Source of the DNA: Hymenolepis diminuta
Lineage: Eukaryota > Platyhelminthes > Cestoda > Cyclophyllidea > Hymenolepididae
NCBI GenBank assembly: GCA_900708905.1
Contig: CAADRB010000005.1
Location: forward strand, 220,988-284,987
DNA length: 64,000 bases
Reading direction: 5' to 3'
The position numbers and the translations under genes are program-made. Shown here one piece after another: positions 1-13,868 of this stretch. Each line of letters begins with the position of its first letter. Positions within the stretch are counted from its first letter, which is position 1. A model generated the notes under the pieces. That model was not told the DNA's origin and did no database searches. It was given only the letters and a program-made list of their open reading frames with translations.

Positions 1-295
1 ACTGTGATCCATTTTTCAAAAAAAGTCCTAAAATTTAATATTAGAAATTCTCCCGAAACGTAAGTCAATGATTAATTTGTTTAAATAATTACCATTTGCA
101 CATACAGTTAGACGGCATAAATATTTTATTAATTCCAAATGGTTCAGTATGCATAACATGATGGAGATCACTTTGTATTTATCATGAAAATATCAAACAG
201 AATTTAATTTTGAAATTTTAACTTACCGCTTATTACCCTTCTGCCACTGATCGGATTGCCATGTTCATATATTTCACATTATAATCTGCTCCTCT
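1..295. other. Unannotated AT-rich DNA
   Basis: I see no coding, RNA or repeat signal here on either strand. Confidence 0.6.
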
Positions 296-492
296 CTGTA
301 GGGTACCGTCGCCGACTCTTAGGTTCCCTAAAGACATGACACCCGTTTCAAGCACGACCCGACAACACCACGATACAAAACAACCCGGACCACCATATCA
401 ACACAAGACGCACGCTTTCCGATCGATAGGTCGATTTATATTATGCGCCATTTACAAACATAATTTAAATAAGTTCGTTCAAATAGAAGGGG
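296..492. repeat. Dispersed repeat family R1, copy 1
   Basis: This ~197 bp block recurs in the same orientation at 21930-22126, about 88% identical by eye with no obvious indels. It is GC-richer than its surroundings and begins with CTGTAGGGTACCGTCGCC. It contains the shared stretch TATCAACACAAGACGCACG, and similarity fades after a purine run (AAATAGAAGGG). On the minus strand it reads a TATA-like GCATAATATAAAT near one end and GGCGACGGTACC at the other, which is loosely like an LTR followed by a primer binding site. That is inference only. No open frame is conserved convincingly between the copies, so I treat it as non-coding and unclassified. Confidence 0.8.
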
Positions 493-3400
493 AATTAATT
501 TGAATAAATAAAGCAGAAACCGCATATGTTGATATTAAGTTTAATCATACATATTAATGAAAGATAATTCATTGCCACATTACAATAAAGAAATACATTA
601 AATGGTTTTTATTTCACACCAAGTTGATGTGAATTAATTAAAAAATTTGCACTTACATACTGCAAAATTACAGCACTTAGAATTAAAGGTTCTGAAAGAG
701 GGTGGTTTTAAAGTAAATTAATTTTGATTATTATCAAAAACTTTTTATCATTCTTTATATAACTGTTAAATTCAAATGTCGAGTGGTGGAAATTTTCGGG
801 AACTGCGTTGTATCGTAGCTTCTGCAACAATTTTTGCGCATTTTAAACTTATCAAAATAAATGTTCCTCGTAAAAATACTGAAAAGATCTTTAGATTATT
901 TTTCACCAAAAAATGCAGGACTTAGAGAGTTGCCGTCTATAAGGAGTCTGAACAATGAAAATGAAACGAGATAAATCCAAATATTAGTTTTTCTTGCAAA
1001 ACAGCACTTTAAACTTCCACAATATCTAACCGATGAATTGTGCCTGTCTACAACTACGACTGTCCTCATGATATTCAGCGTCATCCATTAGATTTTAGTC
1101 ACTTTCGGTGGAACAAAGATATGTACATTAACCTGTTTGATTGATCCTATACTCGTCTAATTGAAGGTACATCGGTTTCAAATCTGAACCTTCGTGCATT
1201 AATTCGCACCACTCTGAAACTTTTTAGCATCTTTTATTGAATTCGTGCTATGATACATTGACTGTACATTCTGATGTTTCAGTTATGACTCACATCCATC
1301 AGAACTCAAAAATTATGTTTTAAACAAAGAACTTTCTTCAGTTGGCCTTTATGGATATCTAGGAGTTGTCTAATGCACCTAATTGTTTTTCATTAAAGGT
1401 TCAGTTTACAGAGTCTTGATAAGACTACAGAGTTGAATACTGTGTCAAAATTCTTATATCAATTTTACAATATCGACTGGTAACTTGTTAAATGACTGTT
1501 CTTTGAGCAAGGATCGCCTGCCCTAGGGACATTCCAACACAAAACCCACATTACGTATTTAATAATCATTCACATCTGTATGAATTCTGAATGTGTAATT
1601 CTGTATGAATCACACAGAACACCGATGTATCCGAAAGAAAAATACTACGGTAATTAGCTGATTCAGTTCTCTTCTATTACATTTATTAGAATCAATTACT
1701 TCAGAATCCATCCAGGATTGGGGTGTGGAGATTCTGTCCTGCCAAAAATCGTTGAAGATCTTAAGTAGGTAGGCGCCTGGTAATAAATCAGTCCTTCTAA
1801 TTAGTTCAGATTTTAAGCAATTTGGCCCGTGACTTTTGGAAGTTACTTTTAGTCCTTTCCTGTCCCTCTAATGTCAGATTTGAATTTCTTGTGGATTTCT
1901 GTAATAATTAATTTTACATCTGATTGTACTGGTCAATATCAAATAATTCAGTATAATTTTAAGCCAAAAAGTGAGATCAACTCAATTATTGGTTTTTCTA
2001 TATTTAATAAATCAAGTAAAATATTTTAAAATCTAAAAAATACTTATTCATCCTATGGAGGAATTCGGAAAATTTATGATCAAGCCTTAATTCAGTTTAA
2101 TAAATTTTCATGGAAGTCACACCGAACATTATTAATTATTGAATGCTCTTTTTGATGCCTCTCTTGAATCATTACTCTCCTTCCATTTTGATTAGTCTGA
2201 TTCGCCATGCATCAGAAATATTATAATTAATATAATAGATTAATTGAGTTAAATCTATTTATATAGTCCGCATGTGGCTTTTTAAATGTGCCTTCATAAA
2301 TTTAAGTACGCATAGTATAATTAAATGTGCTCTCATGCAAACCTGGGACATTGAAAAGTGGCATTTGGTACGCCAAATTGCAATCTGTTAATTATTATTT
2401 TCTATCCGAATAATATCTCTATAGGAACGATTAATTGTTTAGGTTGCTACCTTGGATAAAACTCATCAAATTGCAACAAAATTCTTCGTTGATCAAAAAT
2501 ATACTCTGAAAAAATAAATTGCATCTTACATCGTTAAATCTTTGAAAATAATTTAAAAAATTTAAATCAGTCAGGTATATTTTTTAGCTAATTTAATTTT
2601 AAACAGGTCGAATAAATCATTTTTTATACCTCGTTAAAATATTTTAATATTAGTCCTTAGCCTTTCCCCATTATGAAACTCCAAATTGACCCTCTTCATA
2701 AACTAGCAATTTTAACAAATCGTGATTTTAATAAGTAACCATATACTACTTTTTAGGAAATAGAAAATCTCATTTAAGACCGCCTTCTTATTTTAATGAT
2801 TCTTATTTACGAGCGAAAATACAACTTGCAATAAAAGTGTTATTGAAAAAATTATTTTTTGATTCGTATGTATTTTAACATCGCGCACATCAGTACGCGC
2901 TAACTTGAAGTACCGCAATGTTGAACCAATATTTGTAGTCTTCCATGATTGTCAGAAAGAACCTGCATTGAAAAAGAAAATGATTTAACTTCGTATTTTA
3001 CGTTTTATACTGCATGATTGGTCCGATCTCAGAAATTTTATAAAATGTTTAGCAAAACAATTTATTAAAATAGCTCGCTTGTTATTGTTTGAACTCCCTA
3101 AATGAATTAACAAATAATTTACCTACTCCATTTAAAATTAATAGTTGTAGTCAAATTTTATTTCAAGCTGTTGTAATTTTCTATTTAAATATAAAAGCGA
3201 ACCAATTTTTTCAATATTTCCCAAAAAAATGTTGCTCTGCTATTAATTGAATATTATTTTGTATTTCAGGAAATTAAAGTGACTCTGTTTGGTGCACAGG
3301 TGAATATTTTTAAGCATTTGGCGTAATTTAATTTCATGAAACAGCAGACAGTGATATTTTATAAATTTCCGGTCTCAACGATCAATTTCATTGAACTACT

Positions 3401-6400
3401 TGTGTCATGTTGTTATTAACAACCTGCAGGCGTCCTACACTCTTAATATTATATGAAAACCACCAATGATCCTCTTATTACTTGTTTTTTATTGCAATTA
3501 AAATTAATAAAGTAATAATTATATTAAAAATCTATTCAAAATATTTCTTTGAATTTAAATAAGAGGAAAACGATTGACTTTCATTTCAAAAATTGTTTGC
3601 CTCTGTAGAACTGACTATACAAAAGCAGTGGCTTACACTTGCGTTAACTGTTCTCATACAAAATTCACTTCATTGAAAACAAAACAGGAATATTAAGAGG
3701 GCGGTAATAATAAAGACGCAGGCTTTTTGATATAGAAAATCAATAAATTATTAATGGAGTATGCGTTTATCATTTTATATAAAACCGAAAAGTTTGTCTC
3801 AACAAAGTTAAAAATAAGAACCGAGAAGGAGTATCTAAATAGGTTTTGCCGGTAAAAAGACAAAATTTTAGATACAAAACTAAAAACTGTCACTTTGTAA
3901 AGTAGTTTTGCCATTAGAAAAGCCGAGAGTCTTCGACAAATTCAAATTTGGTGAAATATTTAATGTCCTACTTCAACCGAAATTCTAGAATATCCGCCAG
4001 TTGAGAAATAAGATCGGATCATGATGAAGTGGAAAAAAACTATTCAACAGGTGGTGTAAAATTCAAATTTAAATTTTAAAATCTTTGAAGAGATTGTAAA
4101 GATTAATTAAAACTCACCTCATATTTATGATAAATAAAACTGACTGTCTTAAAAATTAATTTTGTCAACATTTTAAACATTTGCCGCAGACAAAATTAGC
4201 ATTTTATTTTGTTGTTCTTTCCTTTTATTGTAAAATGACGTTTAATTATTCATTTTTTATTGACGAAAACCTAAAAAAATTATTTTTAGTTTCATAATTT
4301 CTACGGAGTAATTGAGCATCACCTCATTAAACTCTAAAATTTTTTATTTTACGAACATTCTTGGCTTGTAAAAATAGCAAAGTTATTTCTGACGACAATT
4401 TTTGAATAATTTTGCCATTAAATTTAGTATTTGGAAGATTATGGAAGAATTCATAAAAATTGATCTGCATGAACGAATATTATAAAAGAAGCAAGGAAAA
4501 ATGATTTTTGTTTTAATTAAATTCTTAATGCGTTTTAATTCTACCAATGAGAGCTTCTGTTTCGCCTATTCATAGCTGGGAAATAGATGTTGAAGTTTGT
4601 AAAAATTTAAATATTATTTGTTGCGAAAATAATTTAAATGTCGTAGTACACAATTGAGACATCTTTACGAGAATAATTCTTTGGCTTAAAGTTCCTTTAT
4701 ACGAAAAAATTGAACCTTCGCAAACATTAGAATTTTGATTTTAATTTGCTCTTCTCCGAAATAACATGATTCCACTGAGATTATACACTTCGTTACCAAC
4801 AAGAACTTCTGTTTGAGGTAACTCTTTTTTGTCTATTTGCTGAAGAAATTTATTAAACTCGAGGTATGTTAAGTTGAAAGTCTCTACGTAGAGCATTAAA
4901 ATATGTTTTTATCTTAATTTTTCAATTGGAGAACAAAAATTCCCGGCGTTATAATTCTAATGACGGAAAATATGCTGCCTTCGCTACAATATTTTTAAGA
5001 TCTCACGAATGATTAAATTTTATTGATGCTAAAAATGGAGTTGGGTAGCCGGATGATTTATGTATTTACAAATCGGATTTCTATGGTTCAGTCAGGACTC
5101 AATGAGGCGTCCATGAGTGTTGTCTTTACTTCTATGGTAGGCCTTTACAAAGAGTACGAGTATAGATGTGTATCCTCGACGAGTGATACGATGGTACGTG
5201 AGTGGACTTGACTAGGGATCACAAGGGGATACTCACAATAAATGTGACAGCAGTGAGCTCGTGGTCACAAGTGCGGGAGAGGATTAAGACAAAATTTAAA
5301 TTTTGGAAAATATTTCCTCAATTGCCTCATAACTAAATTTATGAGATTATAATTTTATTAAAATTATATTATGAAATTAAATAAAATTATATTTAAATGC
5401 GTTTCTTTTTTAATTTTTCATGAAAATCTAATTATACTTAAATTTTATTAAAGTGCATGTACACGAATGGTAGGTCTGCATTCCTTCAAACGTAAATCAA
5501 ACCCACCTCAGTGTGCACTTAATTACGATAACCGCTAAATTTATTGAAATATATAATTATCGTACTTAAAGCCCACATCTTTCCATAATCAGCTCTCTTC
5601 TTATGCTGATATATTTTGGGAAAGGTAGCATTCACTGGTCTAAGATGAAGGATTGTGTATCCTGAAGTTGAGAGAAACAATTGATTCTAAGGACCTCAAC
5701 TTCTATGTTCTTTACGCTGCTAGCTCCATCATATTGAATTTAAATAGACAATGACTAATCAATAAATTAAAATGTTTTATGACTCTGAATATGCTAAAAG
5801 TGGTACTTGAGCTATCTAAACTACTTTAATGCTCAATTAATGCTAAACTCTACACACAAATATTCATCAGACGAAGGGTGACAACCCTTCAATGTGAACA
5901 CAGAAATTAAGACCTGAAGAAACAATTTTTCCCAAAAAGTAAAAATGTCTGCATATTAAAAATCAAAATTAAAATGAGTAAATGCATTTAATTTTTTCTG
6001 CTTCCCATGAATCCTCACTACTTTAGTCAAAATAGACAGACTAGACAGACAGCCTCTCCGGGCTAAAATTACTTATATTCATCCTCCATAATTGGATTAA
6101 AATGCGTTTGTTTGACCTCTACGACACCAATACATTGATCGCAACTGATCTTGATATCGAAAATTAGGAGTGTATTTTTAATCTCAATTTCATGGTTGGA
6201 AGGTTTGTTTATTTTATGCTGTCATATACAGCTGAGTATGACATTGCATATATTTAAGGCTTTGTTATACTTTATTTGAAAATCTTTGACATTCTAAATT
6301 AATTAATAACATCAATATCCATGGCACCAAATTCACGCAAAATAATTTATTGGCAACACTTTCGAACCAAAATCATTGTCATAGGCAGACTTTTCAAAGG

Positions 6401-7930
6401 TGTTCAAAAATGAATATAAATAAATCTTACCACAAGTCAGTTATAGATTTCATATATCATATTTATATTTCAAAATCATCTGCTTTCTAAAATATACCAT
6501 GATTAGAAAGATATACAAAGAATGCTTACAGAATATTTTGCTTTCACTCCTCTCCATGTTGACTGCATTTTCAACTCCTTTTGAAATGTTTTCGAAAGAT
6601 TCAAATCCAATTACATGGCATATGCTTAGTTGAGTAGTAAGTAAACTTTAAATGGTGGACATTGTCATTATTTTTAAGGAAAATTTTATGGAGAATAGAA
6701 AAAAAACAGAATGGAAATAAATTTGTCCAATTCTGTTGCATCAGAAAGTATTCCAACTGTGAAATTGGGTACTAGACAAAAAGTATTTAGCTCATACAAA
6801 TGCGATGAATATATTACGAATTATTATTAGATTAAAACAAAATTAAAATAGAATAAACTTTTGAAAAATTTTGAATTTTTTAAAACCCGGGTCTACCTAC
6901 TTTCCTTTTTTTCTCATTTCCGATAACAAGATTAAAATGAACTTGAAACAGAATTCAATCAATATTTTCATGCTTGTTCATATTTTTGAATAATTTGAAA
7001 ACATTTTAAATTAGTCGTTTTAATCAAAAAATATCTGATCCATCATAAATTAATTTCATATTAATTCGGTTTGTACTTCTTCAGAGAACTTACAAAATTT
7101 CAGTAATTATTTCCTGACTTCGCGGTTCATTGTTCAATTTGTTCATTCTGATTTTTCATGTTTACTTGTTTAAATGAAAAAAAATTCTATTCATTTAAAG
7201 TATAAACTATTATAAAGACGTTGATCACATCCTATTTTCAATTAGAGTCAGTAAATCCTCGAATTTAAATCCAAACTTCTTTGCATGTTGTTAGGGGTAA
7301 TTCTCATTACCTACAGGTCTCGAAAGAAGTTGTTTTAGCCCTCGGCATTAATCAGGTCGAGAATCTTTATAAAAGAAATTTTAACGTCAAATCAATTCAA
7401 ATTTTGCTTTAATTTTTACTGTAACATAAAGTTAAAATGGGTCCTTGTTAAAGTACAAGGACATTTGATTCTTTATTTAATGATTACGTTTAAAAATTTA
7501 ATATAACATATAAATTAATTTTTAATAATAAAATTATTTCCCATTTTATATTAGCCGTATTAATATTAATTGGTTATCCAATAAAATGAAATAAAACATG
7601 CCAAAGACAACGCATTAAGTTTATGTTATATTTTTATATTTGCTGATATAAAATCAGGCTTTTAAAAGGAGACCTATCTCATTTGACGTCAGTTAAGAAA
7701 AATAAAAGATGCACTTTGTTTAAAAATATTTTATTTAGAAATTAAAGCAGTTTACAAACCACAAAAATCTGTTACTTTAGATAAGTTCTTTGAAATCTAG
7801 GTTTTAATTACAAATAATACTATTTTGATTTAAGATATGAATTTAAGAGCAAAACGATCATCATAATTAAGCAACCGGTGAGGAAGAAGCGACAATTATA
7901 ATTTAAATTCTCGTAGGTCCGATCTTTCAG
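493..7930. other. Gene-poor AT-rich DNA
   Basis: About 7.4 kb in which the longest open frames are under 75 codons and resemble no family I know. Composition is dominated by A/T runs. No element ends, tandem arrays or RNA genes were recognised. It could be intergenic or a long intron. Confidence 0.6.
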
Positions 7931-8022
7931 NNNNNNNNNNNNNNNNNNNNNNNNNNNNNNNNNNNNNNNNNNNNNNNNNNNNNNNNNNNNNNNNNNNNNN
8001 NNNNNNNNNNNNNNNNNNNNNN
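7931..8022. other. Assembly gap (92 N)
   Basis: A run of 92 undetermined bases. The flanks are ordinary AT-rich sequence with no sign of what is missing. Confidence 0.99.
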
Positions 8023-11000
8023 TTGCTTTCTCAAGAGAAAATATTTAATTAAACATTTTTCTCACATTAAAATGATACTTCTGCCTTGACAGGTTTACTA
8101 TACCATTTTTAGTAAATTCCATAGCAAAATTATTTTTGCAGACACATCAGTCACAGAAGTTAACCTATCGTCAAGACGAAAGATTTTTATCTTTGTTTAA
8201 AAATTTTATGTCTTCTACAACTGTTGACCGAAGCTCGTCATTCTGTTTGTAGGTTTTTTATTGCCTCTACGGGGATAATGAATTGTTACTTAATTAATTA
8301 ATGATAGTTTGGTTGTGAGTCCATTGGATCCTCAAAAATTAGTAGTATAATGCAACTAATGGCAGTTTATTTAGAGGAAAATTCATTTTGATTACTACCG
8401 CAGGTATTAAAAACTTCCTAAGCCTGAAACTCCCAGTAACTGGAATAAAAAATACATGCAGCAGTTTAGAATTAAATAAATTTTTCACATAACATTAAAT
8501 GCTCCTTTATCTTAAAAATTTTGTTTCTCAGGATTAAATTTGAGAATGGCTTTTATACACGGACAAGTTAAGGATATGATGATTACAGAAAAACACTCCC
8601 CGATTTCACTAAGTTAAAAATATTGATTTTCGTATATTAATGACCCTGTCTGTTTTTTCAGACAGTTGAGATAAATTTCATGCAAAATGTGAAAATTGTC
8701 ATGCTCTCTAGAAAGTCTTAAACAAGGGTAATTATTTAAGTTCCCCCAATTAATTCTGCTAACTTGAGATCACGCAAACAGCTTAAGATCATGCCGCTTT
8801 TTGGGCTGCGAAGGAAAAAGTGGATTGAGATGGAAAGACTCATCGTCGTAATTTAATAACCAGTCAATTTGCATCAGATATTGAGAGTAAGAATTCGACT
8901 AAATATCCAAGGTACGAAATACGAATTTGGCATTTTGGAAAGTTAACTGTCCATTTATTAAAGTCTTAACCACCGCATCCAGAAATCAAATACAGTAATT
9001 CCTTTGAAGCTCACTTCTTGATCGCCTGTTATTATCATGTTTAATGTTTGTTTACCTCATTTCCATTGTTTCCATGCAATGGAAAATAAGGAAATAGTTT
9101 TATACACTGCGTAAATTATAATGGCTTAATTTATTGAACTAAATTATCTGATTCAAAAACTTTTTAGTTGTAAAGCAGTTAGAAGTGCATTTACGTTATA
9201 AGTAGTATATGGTCAGGAGTTATAAATTTGGCCTATTCGTTGGCCTTCAAACTTTTCAACCAGCATTAAATGACTAAATGAATAAATATAATGACAGTTA
9301 GGTAAGCATTGAGGATGGGACACAATAATTATCCTTGGAGAGCAAACTAGTAAAATAACATGGACTTTATCTAATTTATCTTACAATATAAATTACTAAT
9401 AACATTATTATAAACAAGAAATTTTGGTTTTACTATACGAACTCGTTTGGAAAAATGCATCTAATTAGCAAGATCGACCATCGACAATGAATTTCCGGTG
9501 AACAAGCATTATACAACGTAGACAAGCGTTTGCCGCGATTCATAAGATGAAGCATGAAGTTAGAATTTTGAAACATGGACGAACAACGTTATTGATTTAT
9601 TGTAGAACCCGTATTCAGGAAGAAAATTAAGCAGAACTCTTTGAATTTGCTCTCAATCTCTTCTTAATTCCCCCTTCTATAACATTTTTTGGGGTTTCTG
9701 TTAACCGATTTCAACTGCTTCCCTACAAATATGAAATTTTCTACGGATAGGAAGTGCTGACATGTAAAGAGACAATCACAATTCTCAATGTTAACTTGGC
9801 GACGGCGTACAAATTGCTCTAAAAGTCATTTTTTTTACATGTAAATGCGTATAATTTGCAATAATTGACTTTCTGAAGTTTGATTAGAATGAAAACGGCT
9901 AAACAGAGGGTGCTGATAATATTGTATGCGTCAGTGAATTTATTTGACACAGGCGTATGTTCATTAAAAAAAACATCCTCAGATAGAAAAAATTTAAATT
10001 AAAAAATAAAATAAAGAATTTATTTGCAAAGATATAAAGGGGATTTTTCAATTCTAGAGACACCCAGAAGAGAATAAGGCAGGGCAATATGTAATTACAA
10101 AATTTTAACCTTTAATTAAATATAATTAATGCTCATTTTTATGCTGATATTATATTTTTAACAAAGTTCATTACATAAGAAGGTGTCTTTAGAAAATCGT
10201 GTGAATTATCAGCATCAGAATACTTTTCATACAGTAAATCATACTTCACAATTTAGAGAGAGAAGCAGAGATTGTTCTTAATGCATCTGTTATCTCAATG
10301 TTACAGATACTCCGAAGTTTTTCAATAAACTTATTGTCATGTTTTCATCGTCTCAATATTATAGAAATTGGCGCAAGACGGTGAAGTACGAAGCTGCCAA
10401 CCATAAGCAACTATTCACGAAAAAGAAGGCAATGTTATTATGTTATCGGGAGATTCACTGTCCCACTAGTAAAATGATTCAGGGCCTAGTTTCCGGTTGT
10501 TTTAAGTCTGATAAACAACAAAAACAAGTGTTTGTAAAGTTGTGGAACAAATCTTTATCATATAAAAATTCTAACTGCGAAAGCTTGTCAGAAATAAACA
10601 AAATAATGCACTAGGTAAGCAAATTTGAATTACTGGCTATTCATTTTAAAATGGGTTGTCCTAGTAGACAGAAATTTAATCGAAAAAAAGTATAAACAAA
10701 TTATTACTTTTAACCACAGTAATGCAATATTTAATCTTGGAGAGGAATTGGAATAGGTCAAAGGAAGTTCAGGCGAATGAGATTGTGGAAGAAATCAAAG
10801 CGATGTTTGAGTAACGCCGAGGCATCACCAAATTATGCATTATTAAGTTTATGATTTTGAGTTGTGAAAATATTTTCCGAAATTCAAATTTTATGATCCG
10901 TCCCTGGATGATAGTTAAATCTTGCATACAAAATCTTACGCCTGTAGAGTGTTAATAAATTGAGACGACCACTTTCTCCACTCAAATTCAGTTTCGTTTT

Positions 11001-11095
11001 AATAGTTGAGATGACAGAATAATCTTATATGCTACTGAACAATTTACATTTTTAAATTTAAATTAAAGCGAAAATTTCATCAAAAATACATTTAT
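8023..11095. other. Gene-poor AT-rich DNA
   Basis: No recognisable gene. A 91-codon open frame at 10339-10614 (plus) is lysine-rich and matches no family I recognise. Its length is within what chance produces here, so it is not called as a gene. Confidence 0.55.
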
Positions 11096-12127
11096 TTAGT
11101 GTTCAATATAGTCACCATTTTTATTAATTACATCTTCCCATCTTGCCATGAGCTTTCTCATTCCTTCTTCGTAGAATTTAGCCAGTTTTCACTCAAAAAA
11201 AGAAATTAGCTTCATTGAGATCTCTTCTCTTGAAGTAAACCTTTGTCTCTTTCAATGATTCTGTAAGCTCCTGAAAAGATGAAAATCGGTTGGTGCAAGA
11301 TTGGGAGGATATGGCAGGTGATTCATGACTTCAAAGTTAAATTCTTCAACGAGATTTTTGGTTGTCCTTGAAGTGTAGAGTCTGACATTGTCATGGTGCA
11401 GAATCACTCCTTTTCGATTCATCAAAGAAGACCATTTTTCCAGCCGTTAACTGCTTTTAAACGAGTTAGCTGCAGAAAGTAAATTTCACATGTTATTGTT
11501 TAATTGTCATTTCTTATTTCATAATAAACAATTTTCTTCAAATCCCACCATACACACAAAAGACTTTTTCCGGGCGCACTTCTCGGTTGTAGAATTGGCT
11601 TTGAATCACTGTCTTGACTTAGCCACTGTCTTTTGCGCTTAACATTGCTGTAAGGAATCCACTTCTCGTCGCCGTCAGTTATGATTCGGTCTAAATAAGG
11701 TGTCTGAAGTTCACGAGAATGCAATGAAACACAAGAGATGACACGCTATTGCTTGTTGATTTCCGAAAAATCGTGTAGAACCCATTTCCCAGCCAAATCT
11801 TTTTATTTCCCTCTATATGATCATATAACGGCTTACGTAAGAGGTTTTGCTCAGTTCTCTAGTAGCGCAGGTTGGATTTTCACCAATGACAACTTCCAAT
11901 TGCTCAGAATTGAGTTTTTTTGAGCATCCTGCTCTCGGTTCGTCTTTCAAGTTGATTTCATCTTTTTTGAAAGGTGAAGGCGAAAATCACCTTCTGCAAG
12001 TCTTTCCATTCACAACATCATTTGCATAAGTGTCTTTGAGTGTTTTTGCTACTTAGCTCGGCGTATTTCCTTTATGAAATTCAAACAGTATAATGTGCCT
12101 GATATGCTCTTTATTTGGAATGTACAT
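11096..12127 (-). pseudogene. Mariner (DD34D) transposase pseudogene, full length but frameshifted
   Basis: Relic of a cut-and-paste transposase of the mariner family. Read on the minus strand from ATG at 12125-12127 to TAA at 11096-11098, it spans 1032 nt, matching the family's usual ~345 codons. In order it shows the N-terminal helix-turn-helix region (motifs like HIILFEFHKGNT and LNSEQLEVVIGENP, ~12110-11850), then TDGDEKW with the first catalytic Asp at 11668-11670. HHDN follows with the second Asp at 11390-11392, then LAPTDFHLF with the third at 11285-11287, and a C-terminal GDYIEH. The second and third Asp are 34 residues apart, the mariner signature. The longest intact piece is 11500-11724. 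The first and second Asp lie in different frames, and in-frame stops occur in the N-terminal part and after LAPTDFHLF, so no product is expected. I could not find its terminal inverted repeats, so the element's outer limits are unknown. The family call is firm. Confidence 0.88.
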
Positions 12128-13799
12128 TTGGGCTAGAAATAGTTATTAATATCGGTAATTATCACACAATCTAAAAGAAGAAATAATATTTTATTGATTG
12201 CCATAGATAAGCACACAACATTAACAAGCTAAATTGGAGTAATCGTGCCCCAAACGGCTCAAAACTTGGAAGGAACTTCTGTTACAACCTGACATTTTAT
12301 AAAATCAAATTATTCATTAATTTTAATTGTTATTTAATGAGTTGATCTTAATTTATTTGATAAATTAATACCACCTTATTTTTACAGACTTCTGCAAAGT
12401 AGGATTCAAATCTTTCGCCAATAGAAAAAAATATTAAAATGATCAATATTTTGTGGTTGTTGAAGCATTTACGTGCTTCATGAAAACCTCTGATGACGTT
12501 TTATTGAAGCTGAAGTTTTGCTAACTAACGTCTGGAAATTTGATTGTGGAGTATTTTTAGTAGATGGGCAGTATTCAAAAAGAAGTGACCTGCTTGATTT
12601 GATGATAAAATATCTAACAATAAAAGTTATTTAGCTGCACAAATTTTTGTTTAGAACAGCGAAATAAATTTAAAATTCATTTTTATTATTATCAGATACG
12701 GAGATGCCAATTCCCAGTTAAGTTCAGAGCAAATTTTTAGCAATAAGAATTCACTGTATAAAGTGATAACTTGGCCTTCCAACTGATATCACTTTAATGC
12801 ATCCTAAAGTTCTGTTTTCAGCATAATAGACTTTGAAATCTCAGGAGACGTAACACAAAACTTACTTCTGGTAGTTTTAGCTGGAAAAGACTGGCTCTTA
12901 ATTACTTTCACTAAAAAACTTTGGGTATTTTCTAACGGCTTGCTTGACAGTATGGTTGCTGTCGCTTGCAATTCTTTATTAAATACATGCTACTGATAGA
13001 ATATGGAATTTAAACGATGGGTTTAGTAAATCAATTACTGACTGCAGAGAAAAGGAAAAAGTAGTTCCACATTCATTCATTCCTTCAAAAGCAATCGACT
13101 CTTTAACTCATTTAATAGGGATTCTAAAAATATTTTTCATACTTGACGACGAGCATTATTAAATTAAACCATGAAGACTCACCGTACACTGACCAGTACG
13201 ACGTTTAATATAGAGGCTTAATAGTTATTGTCATCGATTTTTAATGATCTACCCTTCTACCTATTACGAAAATCTTTTCACAAAAAGAAAACGATTTATT
13301 TCGAATTATGAAATTTCCATGGTAACACAATACTTAACATTTTCTTGCTTTCTCCTGAGTTAATATAATGTCATGAAACTTTATGTTTTCATCTTAAGCC
13401 TCGCTGGAATTTGAGACCATTTTGCTAGCCATAAGTAATATATATTAAGTAAAATAATTTACAATTATATTGATATTTTTGGTCTCCTTATTTTCACGTG
13501 CCACACCCAATAGGCATTACAGTTTAATAATAAATTACAAATCTAAGATTTTGGTGCGAATAAAAGTTCAGCTTTGGAGGAAAAGTAGAAGCGGTCATGC
13601 CAATGAAAGGGAATTCTCCCGATTTCTTAACCTTCGCTTCATATGCCTAAATTCTCCCTCTGAATGAAATTCGCAAAACCTTTAATTTAAACACCTATCA
13701 AATTAATACATGCAAATAATATTTCAATGAAAAAATGAAATGTTTTTCAAATCTCTTGGGCTAGTTACTATCTATTGTACATTTGGATCGAAACAGTCC
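12128..13799. other. Unannotated AT-rich DNA
   Basis: Follows the mariner relic; its upstream inverted repeat should lie within the first ~200 bases but was not recognised. No other signal was seen. Confidence 0.5.
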
Positions 13800-13850
13800 A
13801 TCTTGAAGTAGGTTGAAGCCGAAGCTCCGATGTGTAGCGGGCCGCCAGAT

Positions 13851-13868
13851 TGTTGAGGGTCACCAGTT
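13851..13868 (-). other. Primer-binding-site-like sequence
   Basis: Minus strand reads AACTGGTGACCCTCAACA immediately after the LTR end. TGGTGACCC begins with TGG, as expected for pairing with the CCA end of a tRNA. I do not assign the tRNA. Confidence 0.5.

Noticed and set aside
10339..10614. 91-codon open frame, lysine-rich
   Set aside because: No recognisable motif, no promoter or splice context, and similar lengths arise by chance in this window.
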